The position numbers and the translations under genes were made by a program. From Intestinibacillus sp964580155 (lineage in GTDB: Bacteria; Bacillota; Clostridia; Oscillospirales; Butyricicoccaceae), in assembly GCA_964580155.1 (NCBI GenBank), contig CAZOJP010000006.1, positions 1 to 60,076 of the forward strand: a stretch of 60,076 nt of DNA. The letters are read 5' to 3'. Shown here piece after piece: positions 33,918-42,518 of the stretch; position 1 is the first letter of the stretch, and each line of letters begins with the position of its first letter. Under the pieces are notes generated by a model. It saw only the letters and a list, made by a program, of their open reading frames with translations. It made no database searches and had not been told where the DNA came from.

Positions 33918-35209
33918 TGGATTTATCGGAAAAGCTGTTTGAGCGCGCCTGCAAGGTGCTGCCCGGCGGTGTCAATTCGCCGGTGCGCGCGTTTCGTGCG
34001 GTCGGCGGCAAGCCGCGGTTTTTGCAAAAGGGACTGGGCAGCCATGTGCTGGACGCGGACGGCAAGGAGTATATCGATTTTGTCGGCTCGTGGGGGCCGA
34101 TGATTCTCGGGCACAGCCATCCCGACATCCTCGCGGCGGTGTATGAGCGCATGACGGACGGTCTGTCATTCGGCGCGCCGACCGCACTCGAGGTCGAAAT
34201 GGCGGAGCGTATGGTCGACATGGTGCCGCATATTGAGATGGTGCGCATGGTAAATTCCGGCACGGAGGCGGTCATGAGCGCGCTGCGTCTGGCGCGCGGC
34301 GCAACCGGCCGTGAAAAAATCATCAAGTTTGAGGGCTGCTATCACGGGCATTCCGATGCGATGCTCGTCGGCGCGGGCTCGGGCGCGCTCACGCAGGGTG
34401 TGCCCGATTCAAGCGGTGTAACGGCCGGCGCAGCGCGCGATACACTGATTGCACAATACAACGATCTTCACTCGGTCGAGATGCTGCTGGATGCCAACGA
34501 GGGACAGATTGCAGCGATTATCGTCGAGCCGGTCGCGGCGAATATGGGTGTGGTCGCACCGCAGGAGGGCTTCCTTGCAGGGCTGCGCACGCTGTGCGAC
34601 AAGCACGGTGCGCTGCTGATTTTCGATGAAGTCATCACAGGATTCCGCCTGGCGCCCGGCGGCGCGCAAGCATATTTCGGCGTGCGCGCCGATCTCGTCA
34701 CCTATGGGAAAATTATCGGCGGCGGTATGCCGGTCGGCGCGTATGCAGGCAGCCGTGCACTGATGGAGCAGGTCGCGCCCTGCGGCCCGGTCTATCAGGC
34801 GGGCACGCTTTCGGGCAATCCGGTCGCGATGGCGGCGGGCATTGCCCAGCTCAAAATCCTGTGCGACCATCCGGAGTGCTATACGGTCATGGAGCAGAGC
34901 GCGGCATTTCTCGCGCAGCACCTGCGGGAGAGCGCGGCGGCGCACGGCATCGCACTGACGGTCAACCAGATTGGCTCGCTGCTGTGCCCATACTTCACAG
35001 ACCATGCAGTTGACGGCTTTTCTCAGGCGAAAACAGCGGATACCATGCGCTACGCGCACTATTTTAACGGCATGCTTGCGCGCGGCATCTATCTCGCGCC
35101 GTCGCAGTTTGAGGCGATGTTTGTCAGCGCCGCGCACACCCGCAACGATCTTGCGTTCACAGTGCAGGCAGCGGAGGAAACCCTCGCGGAGATGGCGGCA
35201 AACACATAA
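33917..35209 (+). CDS. hemL: HemL, glutamate-1-semialdehyde 2,1-aminomutase
   Basis: HemL makes 5-aminolevulinate from glutamate-1-semialdehyde with pyridoxamine phosphate. The 430-residue protein shows LPGGVNSPVRAF near 16, NSGTEAVMSALRLAR near 117, FDEVITGFR near 236 and the PLP lysine in TYGKIIGGGMPVGAY near residue 265. It completes the C5 pathway set in this operon (hemA, hemL, hemB, hemC, hemD). Its start overlaps the hemB stop (TGATG). Confidence 0.96.
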   Translation: MDLSEKLFERACKVLPGGVNSPVRAFRAVGGKPRFLQKGLGSHVLDADGKEYIDFVGSWGPMILGHSHPDILAAVYERMTDGLSFGAPTALEVEMAERMVDMVPHIEMVRMVNSGTEAVMSALRLARGATGREKIIKFEGCYHGHSDAMLVGAGSGALTQGVPDSSGVTAGAARDTLIAQYNDLHSVEMLLDANEGQIAAIIVEPVAANMGVVAPQEGFLAGLRTLCDKHGALLIFDEVITGFRLAPGGAQAYFGVRADLVTYGKIIGGGMPVGAYAGSRALMEQVAPCGPVYQAGTLSGNPVAMAAGIAQLKILCDHPECYTVMEQSAAFLAQHLRESAAAHGIALTVNQIGSLLCPYFTDHAVDGFSQAKTADTMRYAHYFNGMLARGIYLAPSQFEAMFVSAAHTRNDLAFTVQAAEETLAEMAANT

Positions 35210-35227
35210 GGAAGAAAGAGGGAACGC

Positions 35228-36427
35228 ATGCGCTTTTTTATCATTGGTGCGGGCTTGGGAAACGAAGCCCTGCTGACAGGCGATGCGCGGCGCGCACTGC
35301 TTGAAGCAGATGCCGTGTTTTCAACCGCGCGGCTCGCGCAGGGTCTGTCCGCGCTGCGCCCGGACTGCATCGTGTGCGCGATTAGCGAGCTGTCCGCGCG
35401 CGCCTGTGCTGCGCAGGCGCATACGGTCGCGGTGCTGGTTTCGGGCGATACAGGATTTTTCAGCGCGGCGAAGCGGCTGCACGCCCAGTTTGCGGCGCAT
35501 GGCGAGGTCACGCTGCTGTGCGGTGTGTCCAGCCTGCAATATTTTTGCGCAAAGCTCGGTACGCAGTACGACGATATTCACCTTTGCAGCGTGCATGGGC
35601 GTGCGGGCAGTCTGCTCGGCGCAGTCAGCTACCACAGGCGCGTATTTGCGCTGACCGGCGGCGCGCAGACCGCGCAGACCGTATGCCGCGCGCTGACCGC
35701 GGCGGGGCTGGGCGGTGTATTCGTTGCAATCGGGGAAAATCTGGGCGCGCCGGACGAGCGCATCGCGACGGGAACGGCCAGCATGTTTGCGGACGAGCCG
35801 TGCGGCGATCTCGCGGTGCTGCTTGTGGAGCACGACGATGCGGTCGATGCGCACGAGCCTGTGCGCGACGAGATGCTGACGCGCGGCAATGTGCCCATGA
35901 CGAAGGAAGAGGTGCGCTGGGTATCCGCCGCCAAACTCGCGGTGCGTCCGCATGACACGGTGTGGGATGTGGGCGCCGGCACGGGTGCGGTCACGCTGGA
36001 GCTGGCGCGCCGCGCGTCGCAGGGCACGGTGTGGGCGGTCGAGCGCGACCCCGAAGCGATTGCGCTGCTCTGCCTCAACCGTGCAAAGCTCGGCGGCTAC
36101 AATATTTGTCCGGTGGAGGGGGCGGCGCCCGCTGCGCTGCAAGAGCTGCCCGCGCCCGACCGCGTGTTCATCGGCGGCAGCGGCGGTCATCTGCGCGAAA
36201 TTTTGCACATCGTGCAGAGCAAGAACCGCGCGGCGCGCGTGGTCATCAACGCGATCGCGCTCGAAACCCTGCACGAGGCAACGGCCGCACTCGAGGAGAT
36301 GGGCTTTGCAAACCGCGCGGTGGTGCAGCTCGCAGCGGCGCGCGGCAAAGCGGTCGGCAAGTACACGATGATGACCGCAAACAATCCGGTCTTTATCATC
36401 AGCGGAGGCGGCGACGATGCAACTTAA
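35228..36427 (+). CDS. CbiE-CbiT fusion, precorrin-6B C5,15-methyltransferase and C12-decarboxylase
   Basis: Residues 1 to about 200 are CbiE (IGAGLGNEALLTGDARRAL, VLVSGDTGFFSAAKRL), methylating C5. Residues about 215-399 are CbiT (DVGAGTGAVTLELAR near 245, FIGGSGGHL near 317), methylating C15 and removing the C12 acetate carboxyl. The fused form equals CobL, seen in many bacteria. The ATG at 35228 follows GGAAAGAGGG. Its last 11 bases overlap cbiA. Confidence 0.93.
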   Translation: MRFFIIGAGLGNEALLTGDARRALLEADAVFSTARLAQGLSALRPDCIVCAISELSARACAAQAHTVAVLVSGDTGFFSAAKRLHAQFAAHGEVTLLCGVSSLQYFCAKLGTQYDDIHLCSVHGRAGSLLGAVSYHRRVFALTGGAQTAQTVCRALTAAGLGGVFVAIGENLGAPDERIATGTASMFADEPCGDLAVLLVEHDDAVDAHEPVRDEMLTRGNVPMTKEEVRWVSAAKLAVRPHDTVWDVGAGTGAVTLELARRASQGTVWAVERDPEAIALLCLNRAKLGGYNICPVEGAAPAALQELPAPDRVFIGGSGGHLREILHIVQSKNRAARVVINAIALETLHEATAALEEMGFANRAVVQLAAARGKAVGKYTMMTANNPVFIISGGGDDAT

Positions 36428-37772
36428 TCTGCCGCGCCTGCTGATCGGCGGCACGCAGTCCGGCTGCGGCAAAACCACCGTGACGAGTGCGATTTTGCAG
36501 GCATTTGTCAATCGGGGTCAGATACCCGCCGCGTTTAAATGCGGTCCGGATTATATCGATCCGATGTTCCACACCGAGATTATCGGCGCGCCCTCGCGCA
36601 ATCTGGATTTATTTCTGTGCGCACCGGATACCGTGCGCGCGCTGCTCGCAAAAAACGGTGCGGGCGCGCCGCTCGCGGTCATCGAGGGCGTGATGGGATA
36701 TTACGACGGGGTCGCCGGCATGACAGCGCAGGCATCCGCGTGCGATCTTGCGGTGCAGACCGATACACCGAGCGTGCTTGTGCTGTCGGTCAAGGGCATG
36801 TCGCTGTCCGCGGCGGCGGTGCTGCGCGGCTTCATGGAGTTTGCGCCCAACACCGTGCGCGGCGTCATTCTGAACGGTGTTTCCGAGGGGATGTATGCCT
36901 ATTATCGCGACATCATCGAACAAAATACAGGATTGCGCGTATACGGGCATCTGCCGCACTGCCCGGAGGCGGAGATTGGCAGCCGCCACCTCGGGTTAAT
37001 CACCGCAGGCGAAATCACCGATCTAAAGGAGCGGCTGCACCGTCTGGCGGAATGCGCCGCGCGCACGATCGATCTGGACGGACTGCTCGCGCTCGCGCGC
37101 AGTGCCCCTGCGCTGCGCTACACCCCGTTTTCGCCGCAGCCGGTCTGCACGCCGCCTGTGCGCATCGGATTGGCGCGCGATCGCGCCTTTTGCTTCTACT
37201 ATGCGGACAGTTTGGATTTGCTGCGCGCGCTCGGCGCGGAGCTGGTTCCGTTTTCGCCGCTGCACGATAGCGCACTGCCGGACGGTCTGCACGGGCTGTA
37301 TCTCGGCGGAGGTTATCCCGAGCTTGCGCGCGCGGCCCTGGGCGCGAACCGCACGATGTGCGACAGCATTGCGCGCGCGGTGCGCGGCGGTCTGCCGACA
37401 ATCGCGGAGTGCGGTGGCTTCATGTATTTACAGCAGCGCATTGAGGAGCAGCCCATGGTTGGCGTACTGCCCGGCGCGGCGCATCTGGAGCGCAAGCTGC
37501 AAAATTTCGGCTATATCACGCTGACGGCACAGCGCGATACGCTGCTGTGCCGCGCGGGACAGTCCATCCGCGCGCATGAGTTCCACTATTCGGTGTCCGA
37601 TGACGCGGGCAACGCATTCCGCGCGGAAAAGCCGCTGCGCACGCGTGCATGGAACTGCATCCATGCGACGGACACCCTGTTTGCCGGGTATCCGCACCTG
37701 CATTTATGTGCAAATCCGGATTTTGCCATCAATTTTGTGCGTCGCTGCGACGCTTACCGAAAGGGGAAATGA
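36417..37772 (+). CDS. cbiA: CbiA, cobyrinate a,c-diamide synthase
   Basis: CbiA amidates the a and c side chains using glutamine and ATP. The 451-residue protein has an N-terminal P-loop GGTQSGCGKTTVTSAIL near residue 9, VIEGVMGYYDG near 83, and a C-terminal glutamine amidotransferase domain with GLYLGGGYPEL near 290 and the catalytic cysteine in IAECGGFMYL near 325. It starts inside the end of the cbiET gene. It precedes cobT by three bases. Confidence 0.95.
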   Translation: MQLNLPRLLIGGTQSGCGKTTVTSAILQAFVNRGQIPAAFKCGPDYIDPMFHTEIIGAPSRNLDLFLCAPDTVRALLAKNGAGAPLAVIEGVMGYYDGVAGMTAQASACDLAVQTDTPSVLVLSVKGMSLSAAAVLRGFMEFAPNTVRGVILNGVSEGMYAYYRDIIEQNTGLRVYGHLPHCPEAEIGSRHLGLITAGEITDLKERLHRLAECAARTIDLDGLLALARSAPALRYTPFSPQPVCTPPVRIGLARDRAFCFYYADSLDLLRALGAELVPFSPLHDSALPDGLHGLYLGGGYPELARAALGANRTMCDSIARAVRGGLPTIAECGGFMYLQQRIEEQPMVGVLPGAAHLERKLQNFGYITLTAQRDTLLCRAGQSIRAHEFHYSVSDDAGNAFRAEKPLRTRAWNCIHATDTLFAGYPHLHLCANPDFAINFVRRCDAYRKGK

Positions 37773-37775
37773 CCT

Positions 37776-38834
37776 ATGACGCTCGCACAGGCATTGGAGC
37801 GCATCGCGCCTGCCGAGGAGGAAGCGCGCTGCGAGGCGAGGCGGCGGCAAAATGATATGGCAAAGCCTCTGGGCAGTCTCGGGCTGCTCGAGGATGCGAT
37901 TGACACGCTGGCAGGTGCGCAGGGGAGCGCGCGCGTCGCAATCGACCGCCGCGCGGTCGTGGTGTTCTGCGCGGATAACGGCGTGGTCGCGCAGGGGGTG
38001 ACCCAGTGCGGACAGGACGTGACCGCAATCGTGACGGAAAACCTCAGCAAGGGCGATACGACCGTGTGCATCATGTCACGCCGCGCTGGGGTCGACGTGC
38101 TTCCGGTGGACATCGGCGTTGCGCGGCCGGTCGCGGGGGAACGGATTTTGCAGCGCAATGTGATGCGCGGCACACGCGACATGACGGTTGAGCCTGCAAT
38201 GACGCGTGCGGAGTGCGTGCGCGCCATCGAAACCGGCATCGACATCGCGCGCACCTGCAAGGAGCGCGGGTATCAGCTGCTTGCGACTGGGGAAATGGGC
38301 ATCGGCAACACGACGACCAGCTCCGCAGTCGCCGCCGTACTGCTGGGTGTTGCGCCCGAAACCGTGACAGGGCGCGGCGCAGGCCTGTCGAGCGCGGGGC
38401 TGACGCGCAAAATCCGCGCCATCGAGCGCGCGCTTGCGCTGCACTGTCCGCGCGCGGATGATGTGATCGGCACCATTTCGTCCGTGGGCGGACTGGACAT
38501 CGCGGGCATGGTCGGGCTGTATCTGGGCGGTGCACTCTACCGCCTGCCGGTCGTGATGGACGGCTTTATCTCCGCGGTGTCCGCGCTTGCCGCCGTGCGG
38601 CTGTGCCCCAACGTGCGCGGTTATCTTCTGGCGTCGCATATTTCCGCTGAACCCGCGGGACAGCGCATATTGGATGCGCTCGACGCCCGGCCGCTGATTT
38701 GTGCGGGCATGCGTTTGGGCGAGGGCACGGGCGCGGTCGCGGCGATTGCACTGCTCGATCTCGCGCTGGCGGCATACCACGAAATGGTCAGCTTCGATGA
38801 CATCCGAATCGACCGCTATGAGCATTTGACATGA
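37776..38834 (+). CDS. cobT: CobT, nicotinate-nucleotide-dimethylbenzimidazole phosphoribosyltransferase
   Basis: CobT activates the lower-ligand base as alpha-ribazole phosphate. The 352-residue protein contains FCADNGVVAQGVTQCGQDVT near 67, TGEMGIGNTTTSSAVAAVL near 170 and the catalytic glutamate in GMRLGEGTGAVAAI near residue 315. No bluB or bza genes for the base itself lie in this window, so dimethylbenzimidazole or another base must come from elsewhere. It overlaps cobU by four bases. Confidence 0.95.
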   Translation: MTLAQALERIAPAEEEARCEARRRQNDMAKPLGSLGLLEDAIDTLAGAQGSARVAIDRRAVVVFCADNGVVAQGVTQCGQDVTAIVTENLSKGDTTVCIMSRRAGVDVLPVDIGVARPVAGERILQRNVMRGTRDMTVEPAMTRAECVRAIETGIDIARTCKERGYQLLATGEMGIGNTTTSSAVAAVLLGVAPETVTGRGAGLSSAGLTRKIRAIERALALHCPRADDVIGTISSVGGLDIAGMVGLYLGGALYRLPVVMDGFISAVSALAAVRLCPNVRGYLLASHISAEPAGQRILDALDARPLICAGMRLGEGTGAVAAIALLDLALAAYHEMVSFDDIRIDRYEHLT

Positions 38835-39379
38835 GCCGGCTCATTGTGGTGACCGGTGGGTCAGCGAGTGGGAAATCCGCGCATGCCGAGCGTATTCTGT
38901 GCACGCTGGCGCCGCGTGAGCGGCTCTATCTCGCGACGATGCAGCCCTTCGGCGCGGAGGCGCAGGCACGTATCGCGCGCCATCGCGCCATGCGCGCGGA
39001 CAAGGGATTTGAAACGCTTGAATGCACACATGATCTTGCAAATTTGCAGCTTCCAGTCCGTTATGACGGCATTTTGCTCGAGGATGTGGGCAATCTGCTC
39101 GCAAACGAGCTGTACGATCCGAAGGGCACGGGCGAACACGCAGCCAAGACGGCATGCGCGGGCATCCTGCACCTTGCGGCGCAGTGCGGCACGCTCGTCG
39201 CGGTCACAAACGAGGTCTTTTCGGACGGGCTGCGCTATGAGGACGAGACCGTGCGCTATATCCGCGCACTCGGTCAGCTCAACACCGCGCTCGCCGCGCG
39301 CGCGGACGCGGTTTACGAATCGGTCTGCGGCATCCTGATTGCACATAAGGGGGAGATGTTTTGCTGGGAAAGAATCTGA
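38831..39379 (+). CDS. cobU: CobU, adenosylcobinamide kinase / guanylyltransferase
   Basis: CobU phosphorylates adenosylcobinamide and then transfers GMP to it. The 182-residue protein has the P-loop VTGGSASGKSAHAE near residue 7, LYLATMQPFGAEAQARIARHR near 34 with the guanylated-histidine region, and VTNEVFSDGLRYEDETVRYI near 125. Its 3' end overlaps cobS by 19 bases. A second, shorter CobU-like gene lies two genes downstream. Confidence 0.94.
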   Translation: MSRLIVVTGGSASGKSAHAERILCTLAPRERLYLATMQPFGAEAQARIARHRAMRADKGFETLECTHDLANLQLPVRYDGILLEDVGNLLANELYDPKGTGEHAAKTACAGILHLAAQCGTLVAVTNEVFSDGLRYEDETVRYIRALGQLNTALAARADAVYESVCGILIAHKGEMFCWERI

Positions 39380-40149
39380 CGTCGGGCTTTTGCGTGGCGT
39401 TTTCGCTGTATTCCAAAATCCCCATGCCGCGCACCGAATGGAACCGCGACACCATGAAATATGCGCTCGGCTTTCTGCCGCTTGTCGGTGTCGTCGTCGG
39501 CCTGCTCGAGCTGGGCTGGCTGCATGTTGCGGCGCGGCTGCAGCTTGAAACCGCGCTGTATGGTGTGGTCGCGGCGCTGCTGCCCCTGCTTGTGACGGGC
39601 GGCATCCATATGGACGGCTTTACGGACACCAGCGATGCGCTGTGCTCCTACGGCGATCTGGATAAACGGCTGGAAATTCTGAAGGATCCCCATGTCGGTG
39701 CGTTTGGGGTGATGTATTTTGCCGCGCTGCTGCTGCTGCAATGCGCGCTGTATTGCCAGTTTTTCGCCGTGCCCGCGCTTGCGCCGGTGCTCGTGATCGG
39801 ATTTGCGCTGGCGCGCACCATCGGCGGCGGCGCGATCGTGTGGCTGCCGTGCGCCAAAAATTCTGGTCTTGCGCATACCTTCGCACAGGGCAGCGACCGC
39901 AAGCCGGTGCGCGCCGCGATGGTCATCGAGGGACTTGTGTGCCTGCTTGCGATCGCATATTTCAGTCCGATTTGCGCGGCGGTGCTCGCGGCGGCGCTCG
40001 CGGCGCTGCTGCCTCTGTATCGCGCGTTCTGTCTGCGCACCTTTGGCGGTGTGACAGGGGATTTGGCAGGTTTTGCAATCACGCTCGCCGAGACCGGCAT
40101 TCTGCTTGTGTGCACGGTCGGCGGGCTGCTGATGAGGGGTTTATCATGA
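39361..40149 (+). CDS. cobS: CobS, adenosylcobinamide-GDP ribazoletransferase
   Basis: CobS joins adenosylcobinamide-GDP to alpha-ribazole (phosphate), the last assembly step, in the membrane. The 262-residue protein has LYSKIPMP near 18, the conserved GGIHMDGFTDTSDALCSYGD near 80 with acidic metal ligands, and six or so hydrophobic segments. The start is TTG 39361, inside cobU; no closer ATG is in frame. Its stop overlaps the following gene. Confidence 0.92.
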   Translation: MLGKNLTSGFCVAFSLYSKIPMPRTEWNRDTMKYALGFLPLVGVVVGLLELGWLHVAARLQLETALYGVVAALLPLLVTGGIHMDGFTDTSDALCSYGDLDKRLEILKDPHVGAFGVMYFAALLLLQCALYCQFFAVPALAPVLVIGFALARTIGGGAIVWLPCAKNSGLAHTFAQGSDRKPVRAAMVIEGLVCLLAIAYFSPICAAVLAAALAALLPLYRAFCLRTFGGVTGDLAGFAITLAETGILLVCTVGGLLMRGLS

Positions 40150-40478
40150 CAGCTTTGTATATTGGCGGCGCAGGACAGGGTAAATATGCCCTCGCGCGGC
40201 GCATTCACGGGGTGCAGGCCCCCATTGTGGACGCCTTGCATGCGCGCGTACGGGATGTGCTTGCGCAGGGCGGCGACCCAATGGCGCTGCTGCCCGCGCT
40301 GCAGGGACAAATCGTGCTGTGCGACGAGGTCGGCTGCGGGATTGTGCCGCTCGAGCGCGCGGAGCGCGACTGGCGCGAGGCGGTCGGCAGGCTGTGCTGC
40401 GCGTTGGCGGCGCACGCCGATCTCGTTGTGCGCGTTACGGCAGGGCTGCCGCAGGTGCTAAAGGGGGAATTACCATGA
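40146..40478 (+). CDS. Short CobU-like P-loop protein of unknown role
   Basis: The 110-residue protein looks like CobU with its middle removed. It has a degenerate P-loop YIGGAGQGKYALARR at residues 4-18 (GxxGxGK with Tyr where CobU has Ser). The C-terminal CobU motif is CDEVGCGIVPLERAERDWREAVGRL near 60 (DEVGCGIVP corresponds to NEVGMGIVP), then a VTAGLPQVL end. The region with the guanylated histidine is absent. It could be a kinase-only or regulatory form. ATGA overlaps on both sides show that it is translated with cobS and cbiB. Confidence 0.7.
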   Translation: MTALYIGGAGQGKYALARRIHGVQAPIVDALHARVRDVLAQGGDPMALLPALQGQIVLCDEVGCGIVPLERAERDWREAVGRLCCALAAHADLVVRVTAGLPQVLKGELP

Positions 40479-41437
40479 GAATCGCCGCAATCTGTCTGGG
40501 CTATGTGCTCGACGCGCTGATCGGGGATCCGCACGGGCTGTGGCATCCGGTCTGCGCGATCGGCTCCCTGATTGCACGCACGGAAAAGCTGCTGCGTGGC
40601 ATCTTTCCCAAAACCCCACGCGGAGAGCAGGCGGCAGGTGCGTGCCTGTGGATCACCGTGTGCGCGCTTTCGTTTGCGGTGCCGTTTGCGCTGCTGCGGT
40701 TTGCAGGATGGGTGCATCCGCTGCTTGCTTTTGCGCTCGAAACCCTGATGTGCTATCAGATTTTCGCGCGGCGCGCGCTGCGTGACGAAAGCGGCAAGGT
40801 CTACGACCGCTTGGCGCAGCACGATCTCGCGGGTGCGCGCACCGCGGTGGGCTATATTGTCGGGCGCGACACCGCATCGCTGTCCGAGGAGGGTGTCATA
40901 AAGGCAACCGTGGAAACCGTTGCGGAGAACGCAACGGACGGCGTGGTTGCGCCCATGCTGTATCTGTTTCTCGGCGGCGCGCCGCTCGGATTTTTGTACA
41001 AGGCGGTCAACACCATGGATTCCATGGTGGGATACAAAAATGAAAAGTATCTGCACTTTGGCCGCGTGCCGGCGCGGCTGGACGATGTATTCAACTGGAT
41101 TCCCGCACGTTTGACCGCACTGTGCATGATTGTGGCAGCACCTGCGGCCGGACTGGACGGTGCGGCAGCATATCGCATCTGGAAGCGCGATCGCCGCAAG
41201 CATGCCAGCCCGAATGCGGCGCAGACCGAGGCCGCGTGCGCAGGCGCGCTCGGAATCCGGCTTGCCGGAAGCGCCTTTTACTTTGGCAAGCTCTGCGAAA
41301 AACCGACACTCGGCGATCCGACCCGCGCAATCGAAGCGGAGGACATTGGCCGCACGAACTGCCTGATGACCGCGGCGGCAACCTTGGCGCTGCTGCTGTT
41401 TTCGCTCGCGGCGCTCGTACTTTTGCTCATTTTTTAG
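40475..41437 (+). CDS. cbiB: CbiB, adenosylcobinamide-phosphate synthase
   Basis: CbiB attaches aminopropanol phosphate (or aminopropanol) to adenosylcobyric acid, in the membrane. The 320-residue protein starts with ICLGYVLDALIGDPHGLWHPV, a clear family mark, and has ETVAENATDGVVAPMLY near 146 and AVNTMDSMVGYKNEKY near 175, with several membrane segments. The start at ATG 40475 overlaps the CobU-like gene. CobD, encoded next, makes its substrate. Confidence 0.95.
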   Translation: MRIAAICLGYVLDALIGDPHGLWHPVCAIGSLIARTEKLLRGIFPKTPRGEQAAGACLWITVCALSFAVPFALLRFAGWVHPLLAFALETLMCYQIFARRALRDESGKVYDRLAQHDLAGARTAVGYIVGRDTASLSEEGVIKATVETVAENATDGVVAPMLYLFLGGAPLGFLYKAVNTMDSMVGYKNEKYLHFGRVPARLDDVFNWIPARLTALCMIVAAPAAGLDGAAAYRIWKRDRRKHASPNAAQTEAACAGALGIRLAGSAFYFGKLCEKPTLGDPTRAIEAEDIGRTNCLMTAAATLALLLFSLAALVLLLIF

Positions 41438-41446
41438 GGGAGAACG

Positions 41447-42496
41447 ATGGTGATGGAACTCATTCACGGCGGCGATGTTTACAGCTATGCGGCGGCGCAT
41501 GGCGGTGCAATGCCGCTCGATCTGTCGGCGAATATCAATCCGTCCGGCATTCCGCCGCGCGTGTCTCAGGCGATGCACGATGCCATCGCGCAGTGCACGC
41601 ATTATCCCGATCCGCTGTGCCGCGACCTGCGGCGGGCGATCGGTGCGGCGCAGCAGGTGGAGGCGGACTGGATTTTCTGCGGCAACGGCGCGGCCGAGGT
41701 GTTGTTTCGGCTGTCCGCGGTTCTTCGTCCGCAGCGCGCGCTGCTCACCGCGCCGACCTTTGCGGAGTACGAGCAATCGCTGCCCGATTGCGCGCTGCGC
41801 TTTCACATGCTGCGCGAGGATGAGGGATTTGCGTTGACGGCGCGCTTTTTAGAGGAGCTGACACCCGATCTGGACGCGGTGTATCTCTGCAGCCCCAACA
41901 ATCCGACCGGACGCACGGTTGACCCTGCGCTTTTGTGTGAAATCGCCGCGCGCTGCAAGCAAAACCGCACATGGCTCATCGTGGACGAGTGTTTTCTGGA
42001 TTTTCTGGAGGATGAGGCGCAGCATACGCTGCGCGCGCTCCTGCCTGACTGCGACCGGCTGGTGCTGCTGCGTGCGTTCACCAAGATGTACGCCGTGCCC
42101 GGCGTGCGGCTGGGCTACTGCATGAGCGCGAACGCCGCGCTCCTCGACGGGCTGTACCGCGCGGGACAGCCGTGGAACGTGTCGGTCATTGCGCAGGCAT
42201 GCGGCATCGCGGCGGCGCAGGAGACAGAATTTGTTCGGCGCACCGCCGCCGCAATCGCGCGTGAGCGCGCAGCACTGACCGCTGCGCTGCGCGCATGCGG
42301 ACTGACCGTTTATCCGGCGCAGGCAAATTTTGTGCTGCTGCACACGCAAGATCGATTTTTTGGCGAAAAACTCAAAGAAAAAGGCATTTTGGTGCGCGAT
42401 TGCTCCAATTACAGGGGGCTTTCCGCGGGATATTACCGCGTTGCGGTGCGCGACGAAGCCGCGCGGCAGCGGCTGCTCGCGGCGCTGACCGATTAA
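41447..42496 (+). CDS. cobD: CobD, L-threonine-O-3-phosphate decarboxylase
   Basis: CobD makes (R)-1-aminopropan-2-ol phosphate from threonine phosphate with PLP. The 349-residue protein belongs to the histidinol-phosphate aminotransferase fold group: HGGDVYSYAAAHGG near the start, DLSANINPSGIP near 25, CSPNNPTGRTVD near 148 and the PLP lysine in RAFTKMYAVPGVRLGY near 210. Two starts are possible, ATG 41447 (close to AGGGGAG) and ATG 41453 (better spaced). The HGGDVY opening distinguishes it from HisC. Confidence 0.92.
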   Translation: MVMELIHGGDVYSYAAAHGGAMPLDLSANINPSGIPPRVSQAMHDAIAQCTHYPDPLCRDLRRAIGAAQQVEADWIFCGNGAAEVLFRLSAVLRPQRALLTAPTFAEYEQSLPDCALRFHMLREDEGFALTARFLEELTPDLDAVYLCSPNNPTGRTVDPALLCEIAARCKQNRTWLIVDECFLDFLEDEAQHTLRALLPDCDRLVLLRAFTKMYAVPGVRLGYCMSANAALLDGLYRAGQPWNVSVIAQACGIAAAQETEFVRRTAAAIARERAALTAALRACGLTVYPAQANFVLLHTQDRFFGEKLKEKGILVRDCSNYRGLSAGYYRVAVRDEAARQRLLAALTD

Positions 42497-42518
42497 ATAC
42501 GCAGAAAGGGGAGGGGCA

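Noticed and set aside
38831..40478. CobU and the short CobU-like protein as one gene split by a frameshift
   Set aside because: CobU is complete at 182 residues, and cobS lies between them.
40205..41806. 533-codon minus-strand frame across the CobU-like gene, cbiB and cobD
   Set aside because: Shadow of three overlapping + strand genes; no plausible start.
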